Shown here one piece after another: positions 17,764-27,659 of a stretch of 64,000 nt of DNA (positions are counted from its first letter, which is position 1; every line of letters starts with the position of its first letter). Source of the stretch: Streptococcus henryi DSM 19005 (lineage in GTDB: Bacteria; Bacillota; Bacilli; Lactobacillales; Streptococcaceae); assembly GCF_000376985.1 (NCBI RefSeq), contig NZ_AQYA01000036.1, positions 156,348 to 220,347 of the forward strand, given 5' to 3'. The notes below the pieces were generated by a model that worked only from the letters and a program-made list of their open reading frames with translations, was not told where the DNA came from and made no database searches. The position numbers were made by a program, and so were the translations under genes.

Positions 17764-19408
17764 GAATAATCTCCTCTGGTCTAACCGTATTATAAAGTGA
17801 GTAGGCTCCGTCAAGATTTGCAACCTTGAAGCCTTTTTGTTTGAGAATACGCTCCGCTAAGTAAGAACGTAAGCCACTGTGACAGCTGACGATGTATTCT
17901 TTATCAGCATCCAGCTCGGCTAGGCGCGAGCGCAGGTCATCAAGTGGAATAGTAACAGCATCTGGGAAACGCCCATTAGCCACTTCAGCAGCTGTGCGAA
18001 CATCCAGCAAGACCTTGCCCTTGGCCAACTCATCCTTGAGCTCATACCATTGAACACTATCACTGAGTCCTTCAGCCAGGTTAATAGCTGCATAGCCAAT
18101 CATATTAACTGGGTCTTTGGCAGAACCAAATGGAGGTGCATAAGTGAATTCCAACTCTGGTAAATCAAAGATAGTAAGACCAGCCTTGATAGCTGTAGCA
18201 AGGATATCGATACGTTTATCCACACCTTTTTGACCGACAGCTTGAGCACCGTAGATGGCACCTGTCTTAGGGTTAAAGACCAATTTCATGGTGATGCCAG
18301 TTGCACCTGGGTAGTAGCCAGCATGGTCGTTACCTGTCGTATGAACAACAGCTACATCATCAAAACTTTGACGAGCCACACGTTCACTAAGACCTGCTGA
18401 CGCAGCTGCCATATTGAAGACTCGGACAATAGCTGTGCCGATTGAGCCCTTGTTTTCACGAGCTTGACCAGCAATGACATCGGCAACCTGACGACCCTGA
18501 CGGTTGGCCGGGTTGGCTAGGGAAATCAGGGCATCTTGACCTGTAATCTGGTTCTTAACCACAATGGCATCACCGACAGCATAGATATCAGCTTGGTTCG
18601 TTTGGTAATTCTCATCGACCAAGATACCTCCACGAAGTCCCAAATCCACACCAGCTGACTTAGCCAAGTCGTTTTCAGGCTGAACTCCAACTGAAAGGAT
18701 GGTGATGTCTGATTCAAGGACTGTACCATCTTCCAAAACGATAGATTGTCCTTGGTCTTTAAAGACTTGAGCAGATTGACCAGTGATGACACGGATGCCA
18801 TTCGCAACTAATTCAGCCTGGACAAAGGCAGCCATCTCTTCATCCAATGGTGGCAAGACATGCGGAGCTTTCTCCACAATTGTAACTGATAAGCCTTTCT
18901 TGGCAAGGGCTTCTGCCATTTCAAGGCCGATGAAACCAGCTCCGATAACTGTAGCATTGCCACTAGCGACACCAGCAAGCTTGGCCATGATTTTATCCAA
19001 ATCAGGAATGTTGCGGAGAGTGAAGACATTGTTTGCTTCCTCTAACCCTTCCATTGGCGGTACAAACGGCTTTGCTCCTGGTGACAAGATGAGTTTGTCA
19101 TAGCTTTCGCTGTAAGTCTTGTCTTGGTGGCGAACAGTCACTTCTTTCTTAACAGGATCGATTGCCAGAATTTCTGTTTCTGGACGAACATCCAATTCAA
19201 AACGAGCCTTGAGACGCTCTGGTGTTTGAACTAATAGGCTAGAACGCTCTGCTATTTCCCCAGAAACGTGGAAAGGCAAACCACAATTGGCAAAGGAAAC
19301 GAATGGTCCCTTGTCAAAAACAATAATTTCCGCATCTTCCATGAGACGGCGAAGACGAGTTGCTGCCGACATACCACCAGCAACACCACCAACGATAATG
19401 ATTTTCAT
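17756..19408 (-). CDS. CoA-disulfide reductase / NADH oxidase-like flavoprotein fused to a rhodanese domain
   Basis: 550-residue FAD-dependent pyridine-nucleotide disulfide oxidoreductase. N-terminal FAD motif IIIVGGVAGGMSAATRLRR; the redox-active Cys42 in SFANCGLPFH marks the CoADR/NOX group. NADH-binding ATVIGAGFIGLEMAEAL near 150-167 and the dimerisation domain to about 450 follow. A C-terminal rhodanese domain (about 455-545) carries active-site Cys in SCHSGLRSYLA. CoADR-rhodanese fusions reduce CoA- or protein-persulfides in characterised relatives. Start 19408 (MKIIIVGG) has a GGAGGAAA site; the preceding gene ends 2 bases downstream of it. Confidence 0.92.
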   Translation of the reverse strand: MKIIIVGGVAGGMSAATRLRRLMEDAEIIVFDKGPFVSFANCGLPFHVSGEIAERSSLLVQTPERLKARFELDVRPETEILAIDPVKKEVTVRHQDKTYSESYDKLILSPGAKPFVPPMEGLEEANNVFTLRNIPDLDKIMAKLAGVASGNATVIGAGFIGLEMAEALAKKGLSVTIVEKAPHVLPPLDEEMAAFVQAELVANGIRVITGQSAQVFKDQGQSIVLEDGTVLESDITILSVGVQPENDLAKSAGVDLGLRGGILVDENYQTNQADIYAVGDAIVVKNQITGQDALISLANPANRQGRQVADVIAGQARENKGSIGTAIVRVFNMAAASAGLSERVARQSFDDVAVVHTTGNDHAGYYPGATGITMKLVFNPKTGAIYGAQAVGQKGVDKRIDILATAIKAGLTIFDLPELEFTYAPPFGSAKDPVNMIGYAAINLAEGLSDSVQWYELKDELAKGKVLLDVRTAAEVANGRFPDAVTIPLDDLRSRLAELDADKEYIVSCHSGLRSYLAERILKQKGFKVANLDGAYSLYNTVRPEEIIHD

Positions 19409-19409
19409 C

Positions 19410-19742
19410 TTATTTTCCTCCAATAATTTTTCCTGTGTAGGCTGACATGCCACCTCTTACATTGATGACCTGGTAGCCTTTTTTACTTAGTAGGCTAGCT
19501 GCGCGTTTACTGCGCATACCTGATTGGCAGATGACATAAAGTGGCCCAACTTTAGGCTCTTTGTAGGCTTCAAGTTGATCCAGCGGGAAATTTCTAGCTC
19601 CTTTAATATGCCCTCCCTGGTATTCTTGCTTTGTGCGTACATCTAATAATGTAATCTTTTCTTTTGCCAGAAGCTCTTCTAATTCCTTGCTAGAAATGCT
19701 TTTTATGGCTGAAGAAAAGAATCTTTTCAGAAAATTCACCAA
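19410..19742 (-). CDS. Single-domain rhodanese with a hydrophobic N-terminus and non-ATG start
   Basis: 110-residue rhodanese; active-site Cys in VICQSGMRSKRA, domain start LLDVRTKQEYQGGHIKGARN. An amphipathic, hydrophobic N-terminus (MVNFLKRFFSSAIKSI) may attach it to the membrane. No ATG is available: the frame begins with TTG then GTG, with AAGGAG 6 bases before TTG. First gene of the sulfur operon, stopping just before the CoADR start. Its promoter (TTGACA, TATCAT) carries a candidate CsoR/CstR-type operator. Confidence 0.87.
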   Translation of the reverse strand: MVNFLKRFFSSAIKSISSKELEELLAKEKITLLDVRTKQEYQGGHIKGARNFPLDQLEAYKEPKVGPLYVICQSGMRSKRAASLLSKKGYQVINVRGGMSAYTGKIIGGK

Positions 19743-19761
19743 TATTTTCTCCTTCTTTCAA

Positions 19762-19813
19762 ATACCCCTATAGGTATATTTAAATGATAGCACATTTCAA
19801 AGATAGCTGTCAA
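19762..19813 (-). promoter_or_regulatory. Promoter of the sulfur operon with operator
   Basis: On the minus strand -35 TTGACA (19808-19813), 18-base spacer, -10 TATCAT (19784-19789). Downstream, at the expected start site, lies ATACCCCTATAGGTATA (19762-19778), an inverted repeat of the TACCCC/GGGGTA type bound by CsoR/CstR proteins. Confidence 0.7.
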
Positions 19814-19837
19814 ATAGAAAGATTGAGTCACTCTTAA

Positions 19838-19866
19838 TTGACAATTATACCCCAGGTCGGTATAAT
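19838..19866 (+). promoter_or_regulatory. Promoter of the CsoR/CstR-like regulator with operator in the spacer
   Basis: -35 TTGACA (19838-19843), 17-base spacer, -10 TATAAT (19861-19866), both consensus. TATACCCCAGGTCGGTATA (19846-19864) fills the spacer, so the regulator should repress itself. Confidence 0.75.
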
Positions 19867-19887
19867 AAAAGAAAAATGGAGGTAGCT

Positions 19888-20148
19888 ATGAGAACAGAGA
19901 AAAAAGATATATTAAACCGCCTCAAACGTGCCGAAGGTCAGCTTCGTGGTATCCAAAAAATGATTGAGGACGAACAAGAGTGTATTGATATTGTTACCCA
20001 ATTGACTGCGGTTCGTTCCAGCATTAACCGCACACTTGGTCTCGTTATCGGAAACAAGATTAACCAAGTCATGGAGAATCCTGTGGATAACCCGGAAGAG
20101 CAAGAAGCTAAAATTCAACAAGTTTTGGATATGATTGTTAAGAAGTAA
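19888..20148 (+). CDS. CsoR/CstR-family transcriptional repressor with a single cysteine
   Basis: 86-residue DUF156 helical repressor. I use ATG 19888 (MRTEKKDILN) because GGAGGT stands 4 bases before it; the ATG at 19876 contains that site within its own codons. N-terminal KKDILNRLKRAEGQLRGIQ is typical. Alignment by eye with S. aureus CstR puts Cys32 at CstR Cys31, while the second thiol (CstR Cys60) is Val61 and the CsoR copper His/Cys are absent. It cannot therefore bind copper like CsoR, nor form the CstR Cys31-Cys60' bridge. Divergent from the sulfur operon, it presumably regulates it in response to reactive sulfur. Confidence 0.88.
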   Translation: MRTEKKDILNRLKRAEGQLRGIQKMIEDEQECIDIVTQLTAVRSSINRTLGLVIGNKINQVMENPVDNPEEQEAKIQQVLDMIVKK

Positions 20149-20149
20149 A

Positions 20150-20181
20150 AAAATCCTGTAAACAGCCGTTTACAGGATTTT
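20150..20181 (+). terminator. Terminator of the CsoR/CstR-like gene
   Basis: AAATCCTGTAAAC pairs with GTTTACAGGATTT, a 13-bp perfect stem with a 4-base loop and T-rich tail. Confidence 0.9.
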
Positions 20182-20208
20182 CTTGTTGATAGTCAAAGAT
20201 AGAAGCTA

Positions 20209-20311
20209 ATACTCAATGAAAATCAAAATTAGAGGAGGCAAGCCGACGCAGACATACCTAATGGTAGGCAAGAAGGCTTAACGAACTATCATTTTGATTT
20301 TCGAAGAGTAT
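20209..20311. repeat. BOX-like element, 103 bp, copy 1
   Basis: Begins ATACTCAATGAAAATCAAAA and ends ATTTTGATTTTCGAAGAGTAT (inverted termini). These ends match the boxC and boxA termini of pneumococcal BOX elements; the middle holds direct repeats of AAGGC/CAAG. About 90 percent alike to the copy at 30388-30490. Confidence 0.75.
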
Positions 20312-20338
20312 ATTCTTCCTAGATTTCTAAAACCCAGA

Positions 20339-20524
20339 CTATTTGTCATCTTTCTTGAGATGGCGCATAGCAAAGAAGACTAAATTAATGACAATTAGAG
20401 CTCCCCAAACACAAGCCATAATGACATTATTATTTTTGAGATTGACATAGACACCTAAGCCATAGAGTAGGACAAAGACAAGGGTCATTAAGTCTGAACT
20501 AGATACAAAGGGCATTTTTTTCAT
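20339..20524 (-). CDS. Small two-segment membrane protein
   Basis: 61 residues, unknown function: MKKMPFVSSSDLMTLVFVLL start, two hydrophobic segments (about 11-28 and 34-53), and a basic tail RHLKKDDK. Weak ribosome-binding site (AAAGGTAATTAC). The composition is that of a genuine small membrane protein. It lies between a BOX-like element and lepA, on the same strand as lepA. Confidence 0.6.
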   Translation of the reverse strand: MKKMPFVSSSDLMTLVFVLLYGLGVYVNLKNNNVIMACVWGALIVINLVFFAMRHLKKDDK

Positions 20525-20612
20525 TTGTAATTACCTTTCATTTTAACAGAAAAAAACAAAATGAGCCAAAAAGATTTCTTGGCTCATCTTTTTTTGGAAT
20601 TATCCAAGACTC

Positions 20613-22448
20613 TTATTTCTTCTTCTCGTCATCATCCATAGAAAGGACACTCAAGAAGGCTTCTTGCGGTACTTCTACAGAACCGATAGCTTTCATACGT
20701 TTCTTACCAGCTTTTTGTTTTTCAAGGAGTTTACGTTTACGAGAAACGTCACCACCATAACACTTAGCAAGAACGTTCTTGCGGAGGGCCTTGATATCTG
20801 AACGGGCAACGATTTTTTGACCGATAGCTGCTTGAATAGGCACTTCAAATTGTTGACGTGGAATGATTTTCTTGAGTTTTTCAACAATGAGTTTTCCACG
20901 TTCGTAAGCAAATTCTTTGTGGACAATGAAGCTGAGGGCATCAACCTTGTCACCATTAAGAAGGATGTCCATCTTAACCAATTTAGACTTACGGTATTCA
21001 GAGATTTCATAGTCAAATGAAGCATATCCACGGGTTGATGACTTGAGCTTATCAAAGAAGTCAAAGACAATCTCAGCCAATGGAATTTGGTAAATAACAT
21101 TAACACGGTTATCATCAATGTAGTCCATAGTCACAAAGTCACCACGTTTACGTTGGGCCAAATCCATAACGGCTCCAACATAATCTTGTGGCACCATGAT
21201 TTGAGCCTTAACGTATGGTTCTTCAATACTTTCAACCTTGGTTGGATCTGGGAACTCTGAAGGGTTAGATACTTCAATCATTTCTCCATCAGTGGTATTA
21301 ACATGGTAAACTACGGATGGCGCCGTCATGATGAGGTCAATGTTGAACTCACGTTCCAAACGTTCTTGAATAACATCCATATGGAGAAGTCCCAAGAATC
21401 CACAACGGAAACCAAAACCAAGGGCTTGGGAAGTCTCAGGCTCAAATTGCAGGCTGGCATCGTTAAGTTGAAGTTTTTCAAGAGCCTCACGAAGGTCATT
21501 ATACTTGTTAGACTCAATTGGATAAAGACCAGCAAAGACCATTGGGTTCATCTGTTTGTAACCCGCTAGCGCCTCTGAAGCAGGATTATCTGCCAGCGTT
21601 ACGGTATCCCCCACACGGGTATCTGCAACAGTCTTGATAGAGGCAGCGATATAACCAACATCACCTGTCGCAAGAACATCACGACCCATAGCCTTAGGCG
21701 TGAAAATTCCTACTTCAGTAACATCAAAAGTCTTACCATTAGACATCATTTGGATGGTATCTCCAGGTTTAACCATACCATTGACGATACGAACTTGCAA
21801 GATTACCCCACGATAAGGGTCATAAACTGAGTCAAAGATAAGGGCTTGGAGAGGTGCTTCCACATCACCTGTTGGTGCAGGTACTTTCTCCACGATTTGC
21901 TCAAGGATTTCATCAATCCCAATACCAGCCTTAGCTGAAGCAAGTACAGCATCTGAAGCATCTAAACCAATAACATCCTCGATTTCTTGGCGAACACGCT
22001 CTGGATCTGCAGCAGGCAAGTCAATCTTGTTGATAACTGGCATGATTTCAAGGTCATTATCAAGAGCTAGATAGACATTAGCCAAAGTTTGGGCTTCAAT
22101 ACCCTGAGCCGCATCCACAACTAGGATAGCACCTTCACAGGCAGCCAAGGAGCGTGATACTTCATAGGTAAAGTCAACGTGTCCAGGGGTGTCAATCAAG
22201 TGGAAAATGTAAGTTTCCCCATCTTTAGCAGTGTAGTTTAATTGCACAGCGTTAAGCTTGATGGTAATCCCACGCTCACGCTCCAAGTCCATACTGTCAA
22301 GGAGCTGGGCCTGCATCTCACGACTCGAAACTGTCTCAGTTTGCTCCAAGATACGGTCAGCCAGCGTTGACTTCCCATGGTCAATGTGGGCAATAATGGA
22401 GAAGTTGCGAATCTTCTCCTGACGTTTTTTCAATTCTTCTATATTCAT
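20613..22448 (-). CDS. lepA: Elongation factor 4 (LepA), back-translocating GTPase
   Basis: Ribosome-associated GTPase of 611 residues. G-domain motifs: AHIDHGKST (P-loop, residue 20), DTPGHVDF (G3), NKIDLP (G4). EF-G-like domains follow, and the LepA-specific C-terminal domain ends [20 protein letters not shown], with start [21 protein letters not shown]. Ribosome-binding site AGGAATTG. No obvious operon partner; a 307-base gap separates it from ndk. Confidence 0.97.
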   Translation of the reverse strand: MNIEELKKRQEKIRNFSIIAHIDHGKSTLADRILEQTETVSSREMQAQLLDSMDLERERGITIKLNAVQLNYTAKDGETYIFHLIDTPGHVDFTYEVSRSLAACEGAILVVDAAQGIEAQTLANVYLALDNDLEIMPVINKIDLPAADPERVRQEIEDVIGLDASDAVLASAKAGIGIDEILEQIVEKVPAPTGDVEAPLQALIFDSVYDPYRGVILQVRIVNGMVKPGDTIQMMSNGKTFDVTEVGIFTPKAMGRDVLATGDVGYIAASIKTVADTRVGDTVTLADNPASEALAGYKQMNPMVFAGLYPIESNKYNDLREALEKLQLNDASLQFEPETSQALGFGFRCGFLGLLHMDVIQERLEREFNIDLIMTAPSVVYHVNTTDGEMIEVSNPSEFPDPTKVESIEEPYVKAQIMVPQDYVGAVMDLAQRKRGDFVTMDYIDDNRVNVIYQIPLAEIVFDFFDKLKSSTRGYASFDYEISEYRKSKLVKMDILLNGDKVDALSFIVHKEFAYERGKLIVEKLKKIIPRQQFEVPIQAAIGQKIVARSDIKALRKNVLAKCYGGDVSRKRKLLEKQKAGKKRMKAIGSVEVPQEAFLSVLSMDDDEKKK

Positions 22449-22755
22449 TTACAATTCCTATACTTTTTAGTCATTCCAATCTATTATATCAAAAAGATGG
22501 GTAGCGTGCGCATTTTATCACCTATTTTTATTTAAGATTATCTCATCTTACCATCTCAAAAATAGCTTGCTCTTGAGTTTCATCTTCAGCTCTTGATCTG
22601 ATAATAATTAAGGCTGAGTGAAACGTTATAAAATCAATTTTCAATGAGAATCAATCAGCCACATACACATTAATTTTAAATATGGAAAACTAAAAAAGAC
22701 AAACCTAAACATAAAGTCTGTCCTTTTAATAAAATCTAGTTTTTCAAGTTTAAGA
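22449..22755. other. 307-bp gap between ndk and lepA
   Basis: Contains the ndk terminator (22694-22727) and, nearer lepA, an AT-rich stretch that must hold the lepA promoter; no gene, repeat or clear hexamer pair recognised. Confidence 0.4.
22694..22727 (-). terminator. Terminator of ndk
   Basis: AAAAGGACAGAC pairs with GTTTGTCTTTT on the minus strand, followed by T. Confidence 0.7.
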
Positions 22756-23181
22756 TTAATTATTTGATTGACCAAACCAAAGTGCAATTTCTCGTTGTGC
22801 TGCTTCTTTAGAATCCGAACCATGGACAACATTCTTAATATTGCCATCTACTGGCCCCATTGCAAAATCTCCACGGATGCTTCCTGGAACCGCATCAACT
22901 GGGTTGGTTGCCCCCATCATGATACGCCAACTCTTAACTACTTTTGGACCGGAAATAACGCCAATTAAAACGGGACCGCTAAGCATGTAGCCAAGAATAT
23001 CTCCGAAAAACGGCTTATCAACTAAATGACTATAGTGCTGACGGAGGATGTCTTCAGTTGCCATCCTTAGCTCCAATCGTTCAATAGTAAAACCACGACG
23101 TTCAATTAAATGAATAATTTCACCAATTAGGCGACGCTCAACACCGTCAGGTTTAATCATGAAGAAAGTTTTTTCAGTCAT
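22756..23181 (-). CDS. ndk: Nucleoside diphosphate kinase
   Basis: Transfers the terminal phosphate between nucleoside triphosphates and diphosphates through a phospho-His. 141 residues; start [20 protein letters not shown], catalytic His in NVVHGSDS (about residue 118), followed by [10 protein letters not shown]. Ribosome-binding site AAGAGGCAATT. Monocistronic with a repeat element upstream. Confidence 0.96.
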   Translation of the reverse strand: MTEKTFFMIKPDGVERRLIGEIIHLIERRGFTIERLELRMATEDILRQHYSHLVDKPFFGDILGYMLSGPVLIGVISGPKVVKSWRIMMGATNPVDAVPGSIRGDFAMGPVDGNIKNVVHGSDSKEAAQREIALWFGQSNN

Positions 23182-23333
23182 AATTGCCTCTTTTCTAAGT
23201 CATAAAACGTTTATTTCTTATATTTTAACATAAAAGCGCTTTCTTTGATAGAGCTAATTGTTTTTTCTTACAAAATCATCATTAAATCAACTTGCAAAAC
23301 CTTCACGCACTCTCGCAGATAAAGATTAACCTA

Positions 23334-23460
23334 TATATAGTCTAATGAAGAACTTTCAGACAAGGAAATGAGGCGGGAAATTAAGGAAAGGTCTTTCACT
23401 CATCCAAGAGTATGGCAAGACGAAAGTGACGATGTATCAAAACTCTTCAAATGACTGTAT
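23334..23460. repeat. MITE-like element family 2, copy A (about 127 bp)
   Basis: TATAGTCTAATGAAGAACTTTCAGACAAGG at the left and CTCTTCAAATGACTGTAT at the right form imperfect terminal inverted repeats. The phrases GGTCTTTC, AGAGTATGGCAAGACG and GTGACGATGTATCAAA are shared with copies at 51690-51830 and 62027-62192. Confidence 0.65.
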
Positions 23461-23466
23461 CAAAAA

Positions 23467-23500
23467 ACAAGAACTCCAGAGTTATGAATCTAGAGTTCTT
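23467..23500 (-). terminator. Terminator of malP
   Basis: CAAGAACTC pairs with GAGTTCTTG, T run on the minus-strand side. Confidence 0.85.
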
Positions 23501-23527
23501 GCTAAAGTTTTTTAAAGGGACTTATCT

Positions 23528-25789
23528 TTAGTTTGAGTGCCAAATATCCTCATTATATTGTTCGATTGTACGATCTGATGAGAAGAATCCAGCTTTGGCA
23601 ATGTTTTTAACAACTTTTGTCATCCAAACATCTTGGTCCTCATAATCTGAAAGCATTTTTTCTTTGACTGCAATATATTCTTTCAAATCAATGAGTGTCA
23701 TGAACCAGTCTTTGTTGATAAGTTCATTATAGAGACGTTCGAGACGTTGAGCATTTCCACGATTAATAAGTTCATCACTTACGATAAAATCAACTGCTTC
23801 TTTAATGGTTTCATCATTTTCGTAGTATTCTGCAGATACATAAGAACTATCAGCATAGAGGTCAATGATTGTATCAGAATCTTTACCAAATGTGTAGATG
23901 TTATCCATACCGGCAAGCTCTGCTATTTCCACATTAGCCCCATCCATTGTTCCTAGAGTTAGTGCCCCATTTAGCATGAACTTCATGTTACCTGTACCAG
24001 ATGCTTCTTTAGATGCGAGGGAGATTTGCTCGGAGATATCTGTCGCAGGTATGAGGTGTTCAGCTACCGTCACATTGTAGTTTTCCACAAGGTGAACATT
24101 GAGGTATTGGCTAACTTGAGGATCGTTGTTGATAAGTTCAGAGAGACAAAGGATAAGGTGAATGATATCTTGGGCAATGGTATAAGCAGGTGCTGCTTTT
24201 CCTCCAAAGATAACTGTAATTTTACGTTGTGGAAGATTGCCACGTTTAATTTCCAAATACTTGTGGATAACATAAAGGGCATTCATCTGTTGACGTTTGT
24301 ACTCATGGAAACGTTTAATCTGAGTATCAATGATTGAGTTTTCATCAAGATCGATACCTTTATTGTCCTTGAGGTAGCGTTTAAGTGCTAATTTGTTATT
24401 GTACTTGATTTGAGAAAGTTTAGCATGAACTGTTTCATTGTCTGCAAAAGCTAAAAGTTTTTCCAACTTAGTAGCATCAGTCAAGTAGTCATCACCAATC
24501 AACTCTTTGATACAATCAGCCAAGTCTTGGTTAGCAAATTCCAACCAACGACGGAAAGTAATACCATTTGTTTTGTTGTTGAATTTTTCAGGATAAAGTT
24601 CATAGAAACCTTTAAGTTCACTATTTTTAAGGATTTCAGTGTGAAGTGCAGCTACCCCGTTAACTGAAGTTGCAAAATGAATATCCATGTGCGCCATGTG
24701 AACACGACGACTGTCATCAATGATTTGGAGACTAGGGTCTTTTACTTGATCAGCCACCAAAGCATCCAATTTTTCAATGATTGTTACCAAGTGTGGTACA
24801 ACTTCATTGAGGTAATCTAGCGGCCATTTTTCAAGCGCTTCCGCCAAGATTGTGTGATTAGTGTAACCAACCATATTTTTAACGATTGATACAGCTTGGT
24901 CAAAGTCAATTCCATGTTTTTCTGTCAAAAGACGAATCAATTCAGGAATAACCATTGATGGGTGAGTGTCGTTAATTTGAACATAAGCATAATCAGCCAA
25001 ATCGTGGATATTTGACCCACGTTCAATGGCTTCGTCGATTAATAGCTGCGCTGCATTTGAAACCATGAAATATTGTTGGTAAATGCGAAGCAATTCACCA
25101 TTTTTATTAGAATCATCTGGATAAAGGAAAAGTGTCAAATTGCGAACAATATTTGTTTTGTCAAAATCAATACCATCTTTGATTTGACCATAATCAATTC
25201 CTGTAATATCAAAAAGATTGAGATAATTTTTAGTGTCACGTTGGTAACCCAAAACATCAATACGGTCAAGACGTGATTTCAAAGTGAAATCTTTGAATGG
25301 GATATCATAGCTGATATCTGTTGGAACTAACCAACTATCTTCTTCAATCCAGTAGTTTGGCTCAGTCTCTTGTTCATTGTGTCGGAAAACTTGTTTGAAG
25401 AGACCACAGTGGTAATTTAGTCCTACACCTTCACCATTGATTCCTAAAGATGACATAGAATCAATAAAACATGATGCCAAGCGTCCAAGTCCTCCATTAC
25501 CAAGTGAAGGTTCAAGTTCTACATCCTCAACTTGTGCAATGCTCTTACCAGCAATAGCTAATTCTTGTTTGATATCTTTATAAATACCAAGGTTAATCAA
25601 GTTGTTTGAGAGGAGTTTCCCAATCAAGAATTCTGCAGAGATATAGTAAACTTTGCGTTTAGCTGTATTTTTCTCTTTGCCAGCAGCAGCTTCTTTTACA
25701 TAATGTAAAAGCGCTACATAGATTTCTTCATTACTAAGTTCGTTAAGTTTTTTGCCTTGTTTTTCAATATAGGTTGTAAAGTTAGTCAT
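23528..25789 (-). CDS. malP: Maltodextrin/glycogen phosphorylase
   Basis: PLP-dependent phosphorolysis of alpha-1,4-glucans to glucose-1-phosphate. 753 residues; the PLP-binding Lys is in [17 protein letters not shown] (about residue 600), with phosphorylase signatures [15 protein letters not shown] and [12 protein letters not shown]. Ribosome-binding site TAAAGGAACG. It is downstream of malQ (158-base gap) and both are divergent from malX-malC-malD, so it acts on imported maltodextrins. The presence of malQ and malR makes maltodextrin rather than stored glycogen its likely main substrate. Confidence 0.96.
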   Translation of the reverse strand: MTNFTTYIEKQGKKLNELSNEEIYVALLHYVKEAAAGKEKNTAKRKVYYISAEFLIGKLLSNNLINLGIYKDIKQELAIAGKSIAQVEDVELEPSLGNGGLGRLASCFIDSMSSLGINGEGVGLNYHCGLFKQVFRHNEQETEPNYWIEEDSWLVPTDISYDIPFKDFTLKSRLDRIDVLGYQRDTKNYLNLFDITGIDYGQIKDGIDFDKTNIVRNLTLFLYPDDSNKNGELLRIYQQYFMVSNAAQLLIDEAIERGSNIHDLADYAYVQINDTHPSMVIPELIRLLTEKHGIDFDQAVSIVKNMVGYTNHTILAEALEKWPLDYLNEVVPHLVTIIEKLDALVADQVKDPSLQIIDDSRRVHMAHMDIHFATSVNGVAALHTEILKNSELKGFYELYPEKFNNKTNGITFRRWLEFANQDLADCIKELIGDDYLTDATKLEKLLAFADNETVHAKLSQIKYNNKLALKRYLKDNKGIDLDENSIIDTQIKRFHEYKRQQMNALYVIHKYLEIKRGNLPQRKITVIFGGKAAPAYTIAQDIIHLILCLSELINNDPQVSQYLNVHLVENYNVTVAEHLIPATDISEQISLASKEASGTGNMKFMLNGALTLGTMDGANVEIAELAGMDNIYTFGKDSDTIIDLYADSSYVSAEYYENDETIKEAVDFIVSDELINRGNAQRLERLYNELINKDWFMTLIDLKEYIAVKEKMLSDYEDQDVWMTKVVKNIAKAGFFSSDRTIEQYNEDIWHSN

Positions 25790-25947
25790 GTTTTCAGTCG
25801 TTCCTTTAGATGTTTATAGGGTTAGATCGAACTCGAATAATTTCTTATTAACGAATTCACCAATTAATAACTATTTGACAGATGAACTAGTCAAAGAAAA
25901 ATTAGTTTTCATTGACTAAGCCTAAGTCATCTGTGCTTTTGTATTGT

Positions 25948-27474
25948 TTATTTTTTGAGCTCTTCTTTACTTTTTTTAAAGGTATTTTTACGAGCATAAA
26001 GAGCAGTAATTTCTTTTAAGAAAGCTTTTCGTTCAGCAGTCAGATCTTCAGCTAGCATACGCCACTGCCAGTTGCCGCCAAGCGTATTAGGAATATTCAT
26101 TCGAGCATCAGCAGGTTTGTCCAATAAATCTTGCATGCAGACAATAGCAACATCAGAAACTGTTGCAAAAAGTGCGCGTAGCATTGCTTCATTAATTGGT
26201 TCGTCTTTTTGACGGCGAATGTAGGCATCTGTAAATGCTTTTTGCTCAGCTGTAAGATTTTCATACCAACCATTAATAACCTCATTATCATGGGTACCAG
26301 TGTAAGCCACAACATTTGAAGTATAATTGTGCGGGATATCAATACTTTGCCCTTCAGTGTCAAGCAAGCCAAATTCTAAGATTTTCATGCCAGGAAAAGC
26401 TGTATCTGTTAGCAGTTGCTCAGCTTTTTCATCAATATAACCTAGATTTTCAGCAATAATAGGCAGATCACCTAATTCAGCTTTTACTGTATCAAATAGA
26501 GCGCGTCCAGGTCCAGATTGCCATTCACCATTCTTAGCTGATGTATCTTCTCCAGGAATTTCCCAAAAATCTGAGAATCCCTTGAAGTGGTCTATACGAA
26601 GGAGGTCATATATTTTAAATCCTTCACGAATACGGTAAACCCACCAGGCAAATGATGTTTTTTCATGAGCATCCCAATCATAAATTGGATTTCCCCAAAG
26701 CTGACCTTCATCTGAGAAACTATCTGGTGGACAACCAGCAATATAGATTGGTTTTTTATCTTCATCGAGTTTAAAGAGTTCCGGCATGGTCCAAACTTCA
26801 ACACTGTCAGCAGAGACATAGATTGGCATGTCTCCGATGATTTCAATTCCATTTTCATTAGCATATGCTTTAAGAGCTAGCCATTGTTTGAAGAAGAAGT
26901 ATTGAGTTACTTTATGATAATTAATAACATCAGCTAATTCTTTGCGATATTTATCTAGAACTTCAGGTTCTCTTTGAATAAGGGCAACGTCGTCCCATTC
27001 TTGTAAAGCCTTATTTCCAAAATGTTCTTTGAAGGCCATAAATTCAGCAAAGTCTCTTAGCCAATCAGCTTCTTTTTCAAAATCAGCTAATTTTTTCAAC
27101 CCCGACTTACTTGCAAGAAATCCTGCAACTGCTTTTTCCAAAACAGGTCTACGCATTTCAAAAATAAGTTCGTAATCGACTGATTCAGGATTAGGAGCAA
27201 AGTTTAAATTGACATAATCCGTTTCAGTAAGATAACCCTCTTTAGCAAGCAAGTCAAAATCGATTAGATGAGTATTACCTGCAACTGCTGAGAAAGATTG
27301 ATAAGGTGAATCACCGTAACTTGTTGTGGTGAGAGGCAAGATTTGCCAATAACTTTGATCTGTTTCAACTAGGAAATCAACAAAATCGTAAGCTGATTTA
27401 CCAAATGTTCCGATTCCAAATGAACCTGGAAGAGATGTGATGTGCATTAAGACACCGCTTGCGCGTTTTTCCAT
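25948..27474 (-). CDS. malQ: 4-alpha-glucanotransferase (amylomaltase, GH77)
   Basis: Disproportionates maltose and maltodextrins, releasing glucose and longer chains for MalP. 508 residues. GH77 residues are visible: nucleophile Asp in LLRIDHFKGF, acid/base Glu in IIAENLGYI, and the transition-state Asp in TGTHDNEVINGW. Start MEKRASGVLMHITSLPGSFGIG. Ribosome-binding site ATGAGG. Its promoter contains a MalR-type operator. Confidence 0.96.
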   Translation of the reverse strand: MEKRASGVLMHITSLPGSFGIGTFGKSAYDFVDFLVETDQSYWQILPLTTTSYGDSPYQSFSAVAGNTHLIDFDLLAKEGYLTETDYVNLNFAPNPESVDYELIFEMRRPVLEKAVAGFLASKSGLKKLADFEKEADWLRDFAEFMAFKEHFGNKALQEWDDVALIQREPEVLDKYRKELADVINYHKVTQYFFFKQWLALKAYANENGIEIIGDMPIYVSADSVEVWTMPELFKLDEDKKPIYIAGCPPDSFSDEGQLWGNPIYDWDAHEKTSFAWWVYRIREGFKIYDLLRIDHFKGFSDFWEIPGEDTSAKNGEWQSGPGRALFDTVKAELGDLPIIAENLGYIDEKAEQLLTDTAFPGMKILEFGLLDTEGQSIDIPHNYTSNVVAYTGTHDNEVINGWYENLTAEQKAFTDAYIRRQKDEPINEAMLRALFATVSDVAIVCMQDLLDKPADARMNIPNTLGGNWQWRMLAEDLTAERKAFLKEITALYARKNTFKKSKEELKK

Positions 27475-27584
27475 AACTTGCGCCTCATTTCTTTTTCATT
27501 TTATATTCCATAAGAATCAAGTCTATCAGGGATCAGTCCCCATAAGACTTCAAATAACACAAAATAATTAATTTCTATAATGCA

Positions 27585-27613
27585 ATTTTAGCGCAATCGT
27601 TTGCGTAAGTCAA
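27585..27613 (-). promoter_or_regulatory. malQ-malP promoter with MalR-type operator in the spacer
   Basis: On the minus strand -35 TTGACT (27608-27613), 17-base spacer, -10 TAAAAT (27585-27590). The spacer is almost entirely the operator GCGCAATCGTTTGCGT (27591-27606, plus strand), a LacI-family palindrome. Confidence 0.8.
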
Positions 27614-27659
27614 TAGTTTTTTTAAAAAACTTCGATAACTATGTTACCGAAGTTCATAT

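Larger units (their letters stand above)
23182..23527. other. 346-bp gap between malP end and ndk
   Basis: Holds the malP terminator, a MITE-like repeat (23334-23460), and the ndk promoter region; no gene seen. Confidence 0.5.
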
